From: Euglena gracilis
Lineage: Eukaryota > Euglenida > Euglenophyceae > Euglenales
Direction: 5' to 3'
DNA: 64,000 nt
Assembly (NCBI GenBank): GCA_039621445.1
Contig: CP154955.1
Span: forward strand, 3,454,017-3,518,016
Shown: positions 46,949-56,345 of the stretch, in pieces
How the letters are laid out: each line of letters opens with the position of its first letter
Numbering within the stretch: position 1 is the stretch's first letter
Translations under genes and position numbers: made by a program
Notes under the pieces: model-generated
Seen by the model: the letters and a program-made list of their open reading frames with translations, nothing else
The model's database searches: none
What the model was told of the DNA's origin: nothing

Positions 46949-47178
46949 ATTTCATGGCGAGTAGGACAGCTTCAGCCAGACCGTGCCCCGGGCCCAGGGT
47001 ATCGTCTCTTTTGGCCCTCGCCACAAGAGGAACCCCCTTGTGACTTCCTGTGCCGCCACAGGTCGAGGGTAGGTTAAACTGCCACTATTGTACACTGCGT
47101 GGTACGGCTCTTTGTTGGTGGTTAGTGGTCAGAAGAAAATGGGCCAAACCACTTTCTATATATTAAGCGGCGGGGGGG
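46949..47178 (-). mobile_element. Retrotransposon 3' fragment, 5'-truncated
   Basis: Minus-oriented copy of the retrotransposon 3' region (GACCTGTGGCGGCACAGG...). Its 5' border falls exactly at GATCCGC of the target-unit segment starting at 47179. Confidence 0.7.
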
Positions 47179-47384
47179 GATCCGCTACTTTTTGGTACCG
47201 ATCAGGCAAGCACAAGCGAGATGCGAGATAGAACCATCAGGTCTGCACACGTGACCCGGACGACCAGTGAAGTGTGACACTGTACTGTACAAACACCGAT
47301 GTTCATCAGGCGTGGCGGGCAGGTGAGGGGGTAAGGTGGTGTTGTGGGCGGGCGGGAGGGCTGCCTTTCAAGTTTGAGTACCTC
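47179..47384 (+). repeat. Target repeat unit, segments A and B
   Basis: Segment A (GATCCGCTACTTTTTGG to GGTGGTGTTGTG, 47179-47346) and segment B (GGCGGGCGGGAGGGCTGCC to GAGTACCTC, 47347-47384). A is repeated at 50943-51109, B at 56178-56214. The minus-strand retrotransposon follows directly. Confidence 0.85.
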
Positions 47385-50300
47385 TAAAAGTTTCACGTTG
47401 GGTAGCACAGCTTCACCCAGACCGTGCCCCGGGCCCAGGGTAACGTCTCTTTTGGCCCTCGCCACAAGGAGAACCTCCTCATGACTCCCTGTGCCGCCAC
47501 AGGTCGCGGGTTGCTATACTGAGGGGTTTACAAAGGGGTGTTCGGTAGGTCAGTGGAAAATGAGCAAGGCTCATCTTCAATATATAAAGTGCAGAGATGC
47601 CGTGGTTAGCGTTGGTAAGGGAAGATGAGCAAAGGGCACCTCAATATAGTGCCCAGGGGGGGGGGCGTGTGTGTTTTGGTGTTGCCTTCTTTGGCGTGTT
47701 TGTGTCGTTCCTGCTGCGAGTGGAAAATGAGCGAGGCTCACCTTCAATAAATAATGCTTGGGGTGAGGGGTGCGTGGCTCTTGTTGCCTTCGTTGGCGTG
47801 CTTGTCTCGGGTGGTTCTTGTGCTGCCTTTCTGGCGTGTGTGTCAAGCGGGGGAGGAGGTTGTGTGGCTGACGGACACGGACTGTTTGTGCTAGGGTTGG
47901 TTGGATTGCACTGCATGGTGATGTTTGTTGTCATTTGGTGAGGTTTTCGATTTAGGTTGAGTACGGAGAGTGTGAGCCTCTGGAGGAGGTGTCGGCATTT
48001 GTGGATGGTTCGGTGTAGAAGCACCACACAAGTTGTTTCGATATCTCTTTGGCCAGTGTCAAGGAGAGGCCTTGCCAGACCTCTGCTTCTGTTTGGTGTT
48101 GCTGCCAGCCCTCCCGCTACCCCAGCAGGGCTTTGAGGAGGGTGGACATCAGTGTGCGGCATTCCTGACCCAGTCCCCCGAAGCAGTCAAGCACGAAGGC
48201 AGTGAGCCGCCATCCCCGCCTTGTGCAGGCAGCATCATATTTACGGTGTTTTTCGGCTTCCTGCCTCTCCTGCCAGGTTTGCAATTGGGTTGCACGACCA
48301 AGAGGGTTGCTTGGAATTTGGGTGTGGCGAATAGTGACGTCGATTGCCACGGGTCCGTCACTGTCAAGTCGTGGAATGAAAACATCGCCGGGGCGGGTGT
48401 TGTCATCAGCCCGTTGCTCTTTCTTGGCTTGGAAGCCGCAGCGTTGCGCCAGGGAAGTGAGAAAGTCTTGGACAGCCGTGTGCCGCTTGTAAAGGTTGTT
48501 GAATTTGCAGCACAACAGGTGATGACCCGTGACATCCACATTCCCCTGGCATTTTGGACAGAGCAGGCCAGTGGTGGAGGCAACATCGCTCAATGGCATT
48601 CCAATGTTCCACCGAAGGAGACAGCGGAATTCGGCCGAAGGCAAGAGCGTCCGGGTGGCGGTGCGCGGTGTGGCTGCAGCCCACGCCATCGCATGGGGCT
48701 GGCATTGGCTCGCGAACCGGACTTGATCTTGTGGGGGCAATTGTCGGGTTAGCAATGCTTGTCGTGCAGTGGAAAATTGGCCGTTCCACCACTTCTGAGA
48801 GGTGTGGGGGCTCTGAGCGTTTTGGATTAGAGACAAGTCCTCTAGCCATTGTGGAAGGGGAGCTGTGGTTCCGAGGGTGGTGGAAGCGTCCCGCAAACAA
48901 TCCAGGGTGTCTGCAGGAGCACGAGGGAAAGCTGATGGGATTCCCAATGTCTCCGGCCCACGGCGGAAGTAATCGACGATGCCGGCAATTCGAGCAGGCA
49001 AGCGGATGTGGCTGGGGTCTGAAAGACCAAGTCCCCCCAAGCGAATTGGTAGGCAGATTTGCTCCCATTGTTGTGGTGTGCACGGGCCACCAAGCAGTCC
49101 TTCAAAACAGTTCCGCAGGATTGTGCTGAATGCTGCACACTCCGGGCGGCCCTGGTGGTAGGAGGTTGCTCGTAGAAGGTCGTTTACTTTTCCAGAGGTG
49201 AGGCAATAGCGTAAAATAGTGAATTGGAGGTGCGCCTGTGGTAGCTTGGAAAGAGATTGGCACGCCTCCATAACACCATTCACACGTTTCCTCCAGATCT
49301 GCGGGCGAATGCATCGCCTTCCGGATGGCACAATGGGACTCCGAGAACTTTGAGGCCAGAATCCTTGAGAAACGGCACAATGGGCACTTGGCGCAGTGGG
49401 CTGTCCACCGGGATTCCATCTGGCAGTGTGCCTCCGCTGTTGGTGGTGAAGGCTGGGCCCCACAGATTGCACTTGGCAAGGTTCACCGCCAATCCCCGTT
49501 TGCCCGCTTCATGGAGCAATGTGGAAAGTGCCGTGTGGAGCTGTATCGGCGAACCCAGAAGATGGCCATCGTCCAAATACCACCCCTGCCATTCGACTTT
49601 AGCGGACAGCTCTTCCAGAACATCCTGCAGTCCCCAGGCAAACAGCGCTGGGCCACACGGGTCTCCTTGTTGGGCGCCTCTGGCGGAAGTGAGCATCTGC
49701 TTCCCACAAAACAGTTTGGAATGTTGGCTATAGCAACTCTCAAGCCATGGCATCGCAGAGGGACATCTGCGACGGGCACTGTCCAATGCTGACCCGCGGA
49801 GGAGGCTGTTGAACGCGTTGCTCAGGTCTATTTGCAAAAGGCCCCAACGATCCTCCTTCTTGCGGAAGAGGTCATCGGTCATCTGTTGCAAGCCAATTGC
49901 GGTGAGGCTGCAAGCGTTGCGGACCCCTACACCGCATTGCATGGGACTGAGGTCTTTGAGGGTCTGCGTGATGGCTTGGTGGTGCATCAGTACCTTGGCC
50001 ACAAGGCGTCTGAGGCATTCCCCTGCAGCGATTGGTCGGGTACCCTCTACTGCGCCATTACCATTTCTCGGGGAGGGGGCCGCTTTCCGGAGTGGCGTGA
50101 GTGTGGCAGACGCAGGAATTGGTGCCATGAGAGAATGGACACCCTTTGAAATGCAGTCGCAAATAAAGATATCCAAGGTCTCCAACAGCTCTTCCGCCCG
50201 GGATCCGGGGAGGTCTGCGAGCATGCTCCGCAGGTGGTCTGGCCGCAGGCCAGAGGGGCCTGCGGCGGAGACCTTCGGGAAAGAACAGATTGCTTTGCGG

Positions 50301-50875
50301 AGGGCCACTGTCCTTTCGCGTAAAGATTCTGCATCGCGGGGGAACTGCAATTTGTGGGAGGGATCCCAAGGTCCAAAGCCGGGAGGCTCCTCATGGGGGT
50401 GGAGGGCCTGAAGTTGTGCCAGCACGGTTGGGTCAGAAGAATCACAAACCCCATCAGAGATCAGCACGCGGCAGGCCTTCGAGATCGCCCCGTGTCCAAC
50501 GAGAGTGCTCACACGATTCACCATTCGCTCGGTATCCAAAGCTTCTTCCCTTGCAGACGCGGACCTAGTTCGCAGGGCTGGTGGCGGTAAGTCAGGCAAT
50601 GCGGATTCCTCCCAACTTCCAACGACAGGCCGTTGAAGGTACAACTTGGCGCGCTCAGCGACCTTGCGGCCGACCTGTGCCCAATGGGCTTTCCCACCGC
50701 GCTTCAACGGGCAAAGCACTGCCTTTGGGAATGCCCAAAGATGGTGCAGGGTCTGCCAGCTGGGATTTGCGTTGAAATTCCGGAGCAGGGTGATGAAGGT
50801 GGACGTGACTTGAACAACGGCTCCACGGGGAATGTGGACCAAGGTGGGTCGAGAGTCCAGACCATTGCTTCTGCC
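47385..50875 (-). mobile_element. Non-LTR retrotransposon with restriction-like endonuclease, 5'-truncated copy
   Basis: Element on the minus strand, inserted between segments B and C of the repeat unit whose uninterrupted form is at 56178-56272. Comparison with that site gives 5' flank ...CACAGAGG and 3' flank AGAGGTACTC, i.e. a short AGAGG duplication. The 3' untranslated part (47385-48116) holds three imperfect GAAAATGAGCRAGGCTC repeats and a conserved 115-bp terminal domain. Coding part is described separately. The 5' half of ORF1, including the 2A-like motif, is missing compared with the copy at 56273. Confidence 0.9.
48117..50872 (-). pseudogene. Retrotransposon polyprotein (RT + zinc knuckle + R2-like endonuclease), one frameshift
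   Basis: Encodes a reverse transcriptase with motif A LLQIDLSNAFNSL, motif B ARGAQQGDPCGPALFA and catalytic WYLDDGHLLG. A thumb region follows, then a C-terminal CPKC...HH...CC knuckle (about 48515-48572), then a restriction-like endonuclease signature RPGD...AIDVT (about 48327-48400) with downstream K-rich and DCFGG segments. That order is typical of R2/R4/NeSL-type elements. No APE-type endonuclease is visible. Upstream part starts at LDSRPTLVHIPRGAVVQ. One base is missing at about 49306 compared with the plus-strand copy (CGCCCGCAG versus CGCCCGGCAG), splitting the frame into 540 and 451 codons. Reverse transcription at a nicked target is the family's known role. Confidence 0.9.
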
Positions 50876-51109
50876 TCTGTGGTGGGGTGGTGAATTAAGC
50901 ATCTCGCGGGAAACGCGGATCTCTCGATCCTTTGGATCTCGTGATCCGCTACTTTTTGGTACCGATCAGGCAAGCACAAGCGAGATGCGAGATAGAACCA
51001 TCAGGTCTGCACACGTGACCCGGACGACCAGTGAAGTGTGACACTGTACTGTACAAACACCGATGTTCATCAGGTGTGGCGGGCAGGTGAGGGGGTAAGG
51101 TGGTGTTGT
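50874..51109 (+). repeat. Target repeat unit, segments C and A, with snRNA-like hairpin and Sm-like site
   Basis: Segment C runs from TGTGGTGGGGTGGTGAATT to the hairpin GCGGATC...GATCC-TTT-GGATC...GATCCGC (50915-50949). ACTTTTTGG (50951-50959) follows, then segment A. Stem-loop plus U-rich Sm-like motif recalls snRNA or spliced-leader RNA genes, but no known RNA was recognised, so this is only a resemblance. Confidence 0.6.
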
Positions 51110-51366
51110 GTTGGAGTTTTCCTCGGCTTACTCGGCGTATTATACTCCAATGCTGGACAGAAAAAGAAATAGGTTGCAGCCCTTCCCCAACGGTAAATTC
51201 TTTTGTCTCTCAATTGTTCAAGGCCCTTGAATACCGAGCTCCCAACTTTTCTATGGCATTATGCCATAGAACTCCCAGTGGATTTTTATGGCATTTGGGG
51301 GGCAAATACCTTTTGTTTCCCACCTGTTCGACGACTAAAATAGCAAAATCTCTGTGCAGCGGGGGC
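51110..51366. other. No gene; diverged 77-bp-type unit
   Basis: 51225-51360 contains GGCATTTGGGGGGCAAATACC and ACTAAAATAGCAAAATC, resembling the 77-bp unit at 43.0-43.7 kb. A second such stretch lies at 51660-51750. Confidence 0.4.
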
Positions 51367-51631
51367 CAGGGAGTTTTTAGTCCTGGACCCCCTCCCCTGG
51401 GGCGGAGGGGGCCCCTTGGACCCCCCCCCCCGGGGGGGTAGGGGTTGGTGGGTATATCTTTATCGAAGGCGCCAAAAATTTTGAGAAAAGGTGCACTTTT
51501 GGCCATTTTCGGGCAAAACTGGGTGGGTCCCCCGGGCACCCCCCCCCCCCCGGGGGGGCCCACCCCAGGGGGTGGGTGGGTGGGTGCCAACCCTCTCCCC
51601 CCTCCCCCCCGGTCTTAAAAAAAAACCCCTG
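51367..51631 (-). mobile_element. hAT-type foldback element, reversed copy of the 30.3-kb family
   Basis: Ends CAGGGAGTTTTTAGTCC and GGTCTTAAAAAAAAACCCCTG. Body aligns in reverse with 30340-30568. Flanks AGCGGGGGC and AGTGGGGC suggest an 8-bp duplication with one substitution and a G-run length change. Confidence 0.75.
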
Positions 51632-51954
51632 AGTGGGGCCAACACCTGATGATTTCGAAGGCATTTGGGGGTGAATGCTTTTTCTCTTAACGGTTTGAGG
51701 GCCCTAAAATAACAAAATTGGCGTTGCAAAACCGAGCTTTGGGGGGCCAATCCCTTGGTTGCCAGGTGCCTGCCCATGCGCACACAAAGAGGAAGGCTCC
51801 CCTCAACCCCGAGGCATTCGTGCTGTGTGGATAATGGCCAGGGGTGGGGGAAGAAAGAACCCTTGCAGTAGGCTGTCGTGCCAATGTGCTCTTGAGCAAC
51901 AAAGATATCTGTACATGCATGTGCATGTATGGTTGTATGTAAGCATGCATGCAT

Positions 51955-52390
51955 AATGCATGTATGTATTTGTATGTATGTATGTGTGTATGTATGTATG
52001 TATGTATGTATGTATGTACGTATGTATGTATGTATGTATGTATGTATGTATGTATGTATGTATGTATGTATGTATGTATGTATGTATGTATGTATGTATG
52101 TATGTATGTATGTATGTATGTATGTATGTATGTATGTATGTATGTATGTATGTATGTATGTATGTATGTATGTATGTATGTATGTATGTATGTATGTATG
52201 TATGTATGTATGTATGTATGTATGTATGTATGTATGTATGTATGTATGTATGTATGTATGTATGTATGTATGTATGTATGTATGTATGTATGTATGTATG
52301 TCTGTATGTATGTATGTATGTATGTATGTATGTATGTATGTATGTATGTATGTATGTATGTATGTATGTATGTATGTATGTATGTATGTA
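51955..52390. repeat. (TATG)n microsatellite, part 1 of an interrupted array
   Basis: About 435 bp, continuing after two insertions at 52775 and 53889. Confidence 0.97.
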
Positions 52391-52774
52391 CCTCCCCCCC
52401 CCCCATGTCTAAGCACCACCCCCCCGGTTCTTACCCATCTTTTTAAAGGTCATCGTCATGGGGAGGTTTATTTTGCGTGCATTTTTAAGGGAAATTTCTC
52501 AAAAAATTCGAAGGTTCTGCAACTTCTGAGGCCTGAATTGGTGAGGTATTGTTGGTTTCTGCATCCGAATGTGTGTAAGTTCAACAGTGGACCTCCAAAA
52601 TAAGGAGATTTTTTTCTTTTCGGCGCAAAGCGCCGGATTTTTTTTTTTGCAGTCAAATTTTCCCCTCTTGTCTAAGCACCACCCCCCTGGTTCTTACCCA
52701 TATTTTGGCAAAATAAGCACCCCCCCCCCCCGGTTCTTACCCATCTTTTCCGGTGCTTAGACAAGGGGGGGAGG
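52391..52774. mobile_element. C-tract element with GTCTAAGCACC ends inside (TATG)n
   Basis: Ends CCTCCCCCCCCCCATGTCTAAG and CTTAGACAAGGGGGGGAGG, flanked by TA belonging to the microsatellite. Repeated AAGCACCACCCCCC-GGTTCTTACCCAT units and a central CGGCGC-AAA-GCGCCG hairpin near 52621. Confidence 0.85.
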
Positions 52775-52846
52775 TATGTATGTATGTATGTATGTATGTA
52801 AGTATGTATGTATGTATGTATGTATGTATGTATGTATGTATGTATG

Positions 52847-52877
<31 letters not shown>

Positions 52878-52937
52878 GTATTTATGTATGTATGTATGTA
52901 TGTATGTATGTATGTATGTATGTATGTATGTATGTAT
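52775..52937. repeat. (TATG)n microsatellite, part 2
   Basis: About 160 bp between two insertions. Confidence 0.97.
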
Positions 52938-53888
52938 GGAGGAGCCCAGATAACCGCGGTGTAACCGCGGTGTAACTGCGGTGTAACCGCGGTGAGAACA
53001 AGAACAAGAGGGGTGTACCCCTCGCAACCCCCGCGACCCCCACATGGAGGGTTTCCGCATCCCAGTAGGAGCCAAAAAATGGCACCTAATTAGGAATTAG
53101 CACCCAAATTAGGAATCAAAATTGCCAAAATGTGTGATAAATTCCTAATTGGATCTATTTTTGGACACAAAAGTTCTAAAAGTAGGTCACATCTGACGTT
53201 GTGTGTGAGGTCACACAGGTCACACGTGACCCGTCAAAGCTGCCACGTCCCCCCCCCCGACCCCCCCCCCCGCGACGTTCAGCGAGAAGGGTTAAACTGT
53301 TTGCAAGAACCTTAACCCTAACTCGACTCCTTCAAATAACCTCATAATGACCCGTTTCTGGCTTCAAGAGAACTGACTTGGCGTTTTTAGAAGTGGGTCA
53401 TTTAGCAAAGGAGTAAACCCCCCAAATAACACCCCCCCCCCCAATAGCATCCCCCAAATAACACCCCCCCCTCTGGGGCTGATTTTGAGCGCCAAAATAA
53501 CACCCCCCTGTTTTCCTTTGGTTTTCCATGTGTCAAATACCACACACACCCAAATAACACCCCCCCCCTTAGGGTGGTGACTGAAATTTCCGGCACTTGA
53601 AATTTCACCGAATTTCACGATTTTTTACTTATCTTTCCGACCACTTTTCACCAATGTCACCACCCTACCCCCCCTGGGGCCCCAGCTCATCCAAAATGAA
53701 CACACCGGGGGGGGGGGGGGGTTATTTGGGGGTTACCGTTTTTTTCGGGTGGTCTTACTTTGGGGGGATTTCCCATTTTGCCGACGCCCCCGAAACTCTG
53801 CCTCCACCACCTTGCAAGGCACCTTGCCCACGTAACCGCGGTGTAACCGCGGTGTAACCGCGGTGATAACCGCGGTGTGGGCTCCTCC
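52938..53888. mobile_element. 951-bp element with GGAGGAGCCCA ends inside (TATG)n
   Basis: Perfect 11-bp inverted ends GGAGGAGCCCA (52938-52948) and TGGGCTCCTCC (53878-53888). The microsatellite continues without loss on both sides. Each end is followed inward by four GTAACCGCGGT units in the same strand orientation. Inside are a CGCGACCCCC-flanked segment (53020-53275) and a nested C-tract element (53416-53734). No coding sequence seen. Confidence 0.88.
53416..53734. mobile_element. C-tract element with AAATAACACC tags, nested
   Basis: Starts AACCCCCCAAATAACACC, ends GGTTATTTGGGGGTT. Four more AAATAACACCCCCC units lie in its left half. Left flank TA, right flank AC, so the duplication is imperfect. 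Confidence 0.7.
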
Positions 53889-53974
53889 TATGTATGTATG
53901 TATGTATGTATGTATGTATGTATGTATGTATGTATGTATGTATGTATGTATGTATGTATGTATGTATGTATGTA

Positions 53975-54009
<35 letters not shown>

Positions 54010-54204
54010 ATGTATGTATGTATGTATGTATGTATGTATGTATGTATGTATGTATGTATGTATGTATGTATGTATGTATGTATGTATGTATGTATGTATG
54101 TATGTATGTATGTATGTATGTATGTATGTATGTATGTATGTATGTATGTATGTATGTATGTATGCATGCATGTATGTATGTATGTATGTATGTACGTATG
54201 CATG
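53889..54204. repeat. (TATG)n microsatellite, part 3
   Basis: About 310 bp with an internal (TG)9 block at 53975-53993, like the array at 17 kb. Confidence 0.97.
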
Positions 54205-54206
54205 TA

Positions 54207-54377
54207 CCACCCCCCCCCATATTGTCCCCCCCCCATATTGTCCCTCGGCCCGGCCGACGAGGGGTTTTTTTGGCTCGGTCAATGAAATTTCCTTTGGTAC
54301 CCCCATATTGTCCCCCCCCCATATTGTCCCTTCGGGCCTCCGGGGGAGAGGTCGGTGGGACAATATGGGGGGGGGGG
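54207..54377. mobile_element. C-tract element with ACAATATGG tags inside (TATG)n
   Basis: TA, CCACCCCCCCCCATATTGTCCC... GGGACAATATGGGGGGGGGG, TA. Five tags all read ATATTGTCC or its complement. Internal GGTACCAAAG...TTTCATTG matches 46449-46601 in reverse. Confidence 0.85.
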
Positions 54378-54491
54378 TATGTATGTATTTATGCATATAT
54401 GCATATCATGTTCTGTGTATTACAAACACAAGATTATTCAAATGTTTCAAAAAAAGAAACACACCGTCCCCCTGTCTCCATGCTTGCTGGT

Positions 54492-54660
54492 GCTGGCCAT
54501 ATCCGCAGTTAGTGCGCTGCCCATCATGGGCATTAGCATCGTCCAGACAGGCAATATGGGCAACACGCTACTGCAGGAGGTAGCGGAGCAGCAGTTCAAC
54601 GTGATGCACGAGTCGATCCAGGCCGCCCTCAGCCGGGGGACTGGGCTCCGCCGAACCCCA
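54492..54660 (+). CDS. Host gene exon 1 (candidate), membrane-anchor-like
   Basis: After a polypyrimidine tract and ATCCGCAG acceptor the frame reads VSALPIMGISIVQTGNMGNT, LLQEVAEQQFNVMHESIQAA and LSRGTGLRRTP. The N-terminal part is hydrophobic enough for a membrane segment, followed by a helix. It recalls the start of sensor proteins with an extracytoplasmic helical domain, but I do not assign a family. A C-tract element begins 10 bases downstream. Confidence 0.45.
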
Positions 54661-54669
54661 TTTCATATA

Positions 54670-55022
54670 AACCCCCCCGGGGTATTATTTTTTCGCCCGA
54701 AGTCCCGGCCCGAGGGGGGGGTATTATTTGGGGGGGTATTATTTTTCCAAAATTTTCGAAATTTTTCGAAGTCCCGTAAAACCCAAAATAGCACCAAAAC
54801 CGCCCTTTGGGGACATTTTTTGCACTTTCTTGTGAAATTTACCATTTTTTGCAGGTCGGATGAGCCAGAAAAATCCATTTTTTTTCATAATTTGTTGTCA
54901 GAAATTGCGATTATTACCTACATTTTCAGGTCAAAAATCCGGGGGGGGTATTATTCCGGCGGCCGAAGTCGGACCCCAAGGGGGGGGGTATTATTTGGGG
55001 GGGGGGTATTATTTGGGGGGTT
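54670..55022. mobile_element. C-tract element with GGTATTATTT tags
   Basis: AACCCCCCC...GGGGGGTT ends, flanked by TA (54668-54669 and 55023-55024). Five or more GGGGTATTATTY units lie inside, all with the same tag. It sits in the presumed intron after the exon ending near 54660. Confidence 0.8.
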
Positions 55023-55091
55023 TATTTCATCCTAAACTTGAAAATGTTTGTGTGCGTTTGTGTGTTGTGTGTTGTGTGAACGTCCGCGCAC

Positions 55092-55100
55092 GTGTGTATG

Positions 55101-55187
<87 letters not shown>

Positions 55188-55335
55188 ATGCGTGTGTGCA
55201 TGCATGCATGCATGCGTGCGTGCGTGCGTGCGTGCATGCGTGTGTGCATGCATGCGTGCGTGCGTGCGTGCGTGCGTGTGTGCGTGCGCGCGCGCGTGTG
55301 TGTGTGTGTGTGAGTGTGTGTGTGTGTGTGAGCTC
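55092..55335. repeat. (TG)n / (TGCG)n microsatellite
   Basis: About 245 bp of TG, TGCG and TGCATG units. Confidence 0.97.
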
Positions 55336-55514
55336 AGACTTACAGGTCTTACAATATTTTCCACACGCAGGACATGCATATGACCAATAAACATCATCGA
55401 AATTCTATATATGACCCGTAGACACAAGGATGCGCACCCTTTCTTTCTGTCTCAAAATCCACCGACCTGAACCATCTCCCTTCTTCCTTCTTCTTTTCTT
55501 CGCCCGGTGTCCCG

Positions 55515-55729
55515 AAGCCCGACGAAGGAGACTACTGGGCGGACTTCATGGAGGGCTGGCTGCGGCACCACCCACCTCCGCTGCTGGCCAAGGACCTGGA
55601 GACCGACGTCAAGACGCTGATGCTGACGTTCTTGACATCCGTGGCACGTCGCGTCGGTGTCCAGACGTCTGCTGTGCGGGTCCCCGACCCTGAAGCAGAG
55701 ATTGTGCAATTGCTGTCGCGTGGAGTGAC
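55515..55729 (+). CDS. Host gene exon 2 (candidate)
   Basis: Preceded by a strong CT-rich tract and CCGAAG acceptor. Reads KPDEGDYWADFMEGWLRHHP, PPLLAKDLETDVKTLMLTFL, TSVARRVGVQTSAVRVPDPE and AEIVQLLSRGVT, then a GTAGGT donor in phase 0. Clearly protein-like. Family not recognised. Confidence 0.55.
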
Positions 55730-55952
55730 TGTAGGTTGTGGCCTCTGTGGGTTGGCTGCGTGCAATCGTGTTCGCGCATTTGGTATTTGGGCTGCCCCAC
55801 CCGATCACCACCAGAGCCGATAGCACTCAGAGCTGCCACAGAGGTGATTGCTGGGCGCCGGCATTATTCTGTCCCAGCCCCTCCCAAAAGGCCCGGTCTC
55901 ATATCCGGGGTCTTGTGTGCCGTCACTCGCCTTGGGTCCCCTGGGTTCCCGT

Positions 55953-56127
55953 CTGCCGGCAGGGGCCTCACGACGGCATGTGCCTGCACTTCGCCAACGA
56001 GGTCAGCCTGCTCGGAGGTTGGGAGTACTGCGCAGCCCGCATCCGCTATCGCGGCAACACGGAATACCGTCGGAGGCCGGCCAACAGAATTGACGGGCTT
56101 TTCTCTTGGAATGAATTATTAATATAA
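55953..56127 (+). CDS. Host gene exon 3 (candidate)
   Basis: CTGCCGGCAG acceptor, then GPHDGMCLHFANEVSLLGGW, EYCAARIRYRGNTEYRRRPA and NRIDGLFSWNELLI in phase 0 with exon 2, running to a stop near 56127 (or to a donor before it). The three exons form a plausible gene whose downstream part may have been displaced by the repeat unit and retrotransposon that follow. Confidence 0.5.
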
Positions 56128-56177
56128 TATAAACTGCAAAGTGGCATAACAAGAGGTTTTGACAAACACAATAAACC

Positions 56178-56272
56178 CGGGCGGGCGGGAGGGCTGCCTT
56201 TCAAGTTTGAGTACCTCTGTGGTGGGGTGGTGAATTAAGCATCTCGCGGGAAACGCGGATCTCTCGATCCTT
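56178..56272 (+). repeat. Target repeat unit, segments B and C uninterrupted
   Basis: Segment B runs straight into segment C (GAGTACCTCTGTGGTGGGG), giving the empty-site version of the junction that holds the minus-strand retrotransposon. It breaks at CTCTCGATCCTT, where the plus-strand retrotransposon starts. Confidence 0.85.
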
Positions 56273-56345
56273 ACTGGAGCCACTTTGCACTTTGCTGCAG
56301 CTGGACATGCTGTCGTCAATGGCGTACTGGGCTGCTCAGCCCTGG

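Noticed and set aside
48033-50893. Plus-strand ORFs over the minus-strand retrotransposon (and minus-strand ones over the plus copy)
   Set aside because: Antisense shadows of the polyprotein; identical shadows occur in both copies.
47179-51109. Direct copies of segment A as LTRs of a retroelement
   Set aside because: The intact B-C junction at 56.2 kb shows the copies are flanking target units, and the element has a non-LTR reverse transcriptase.
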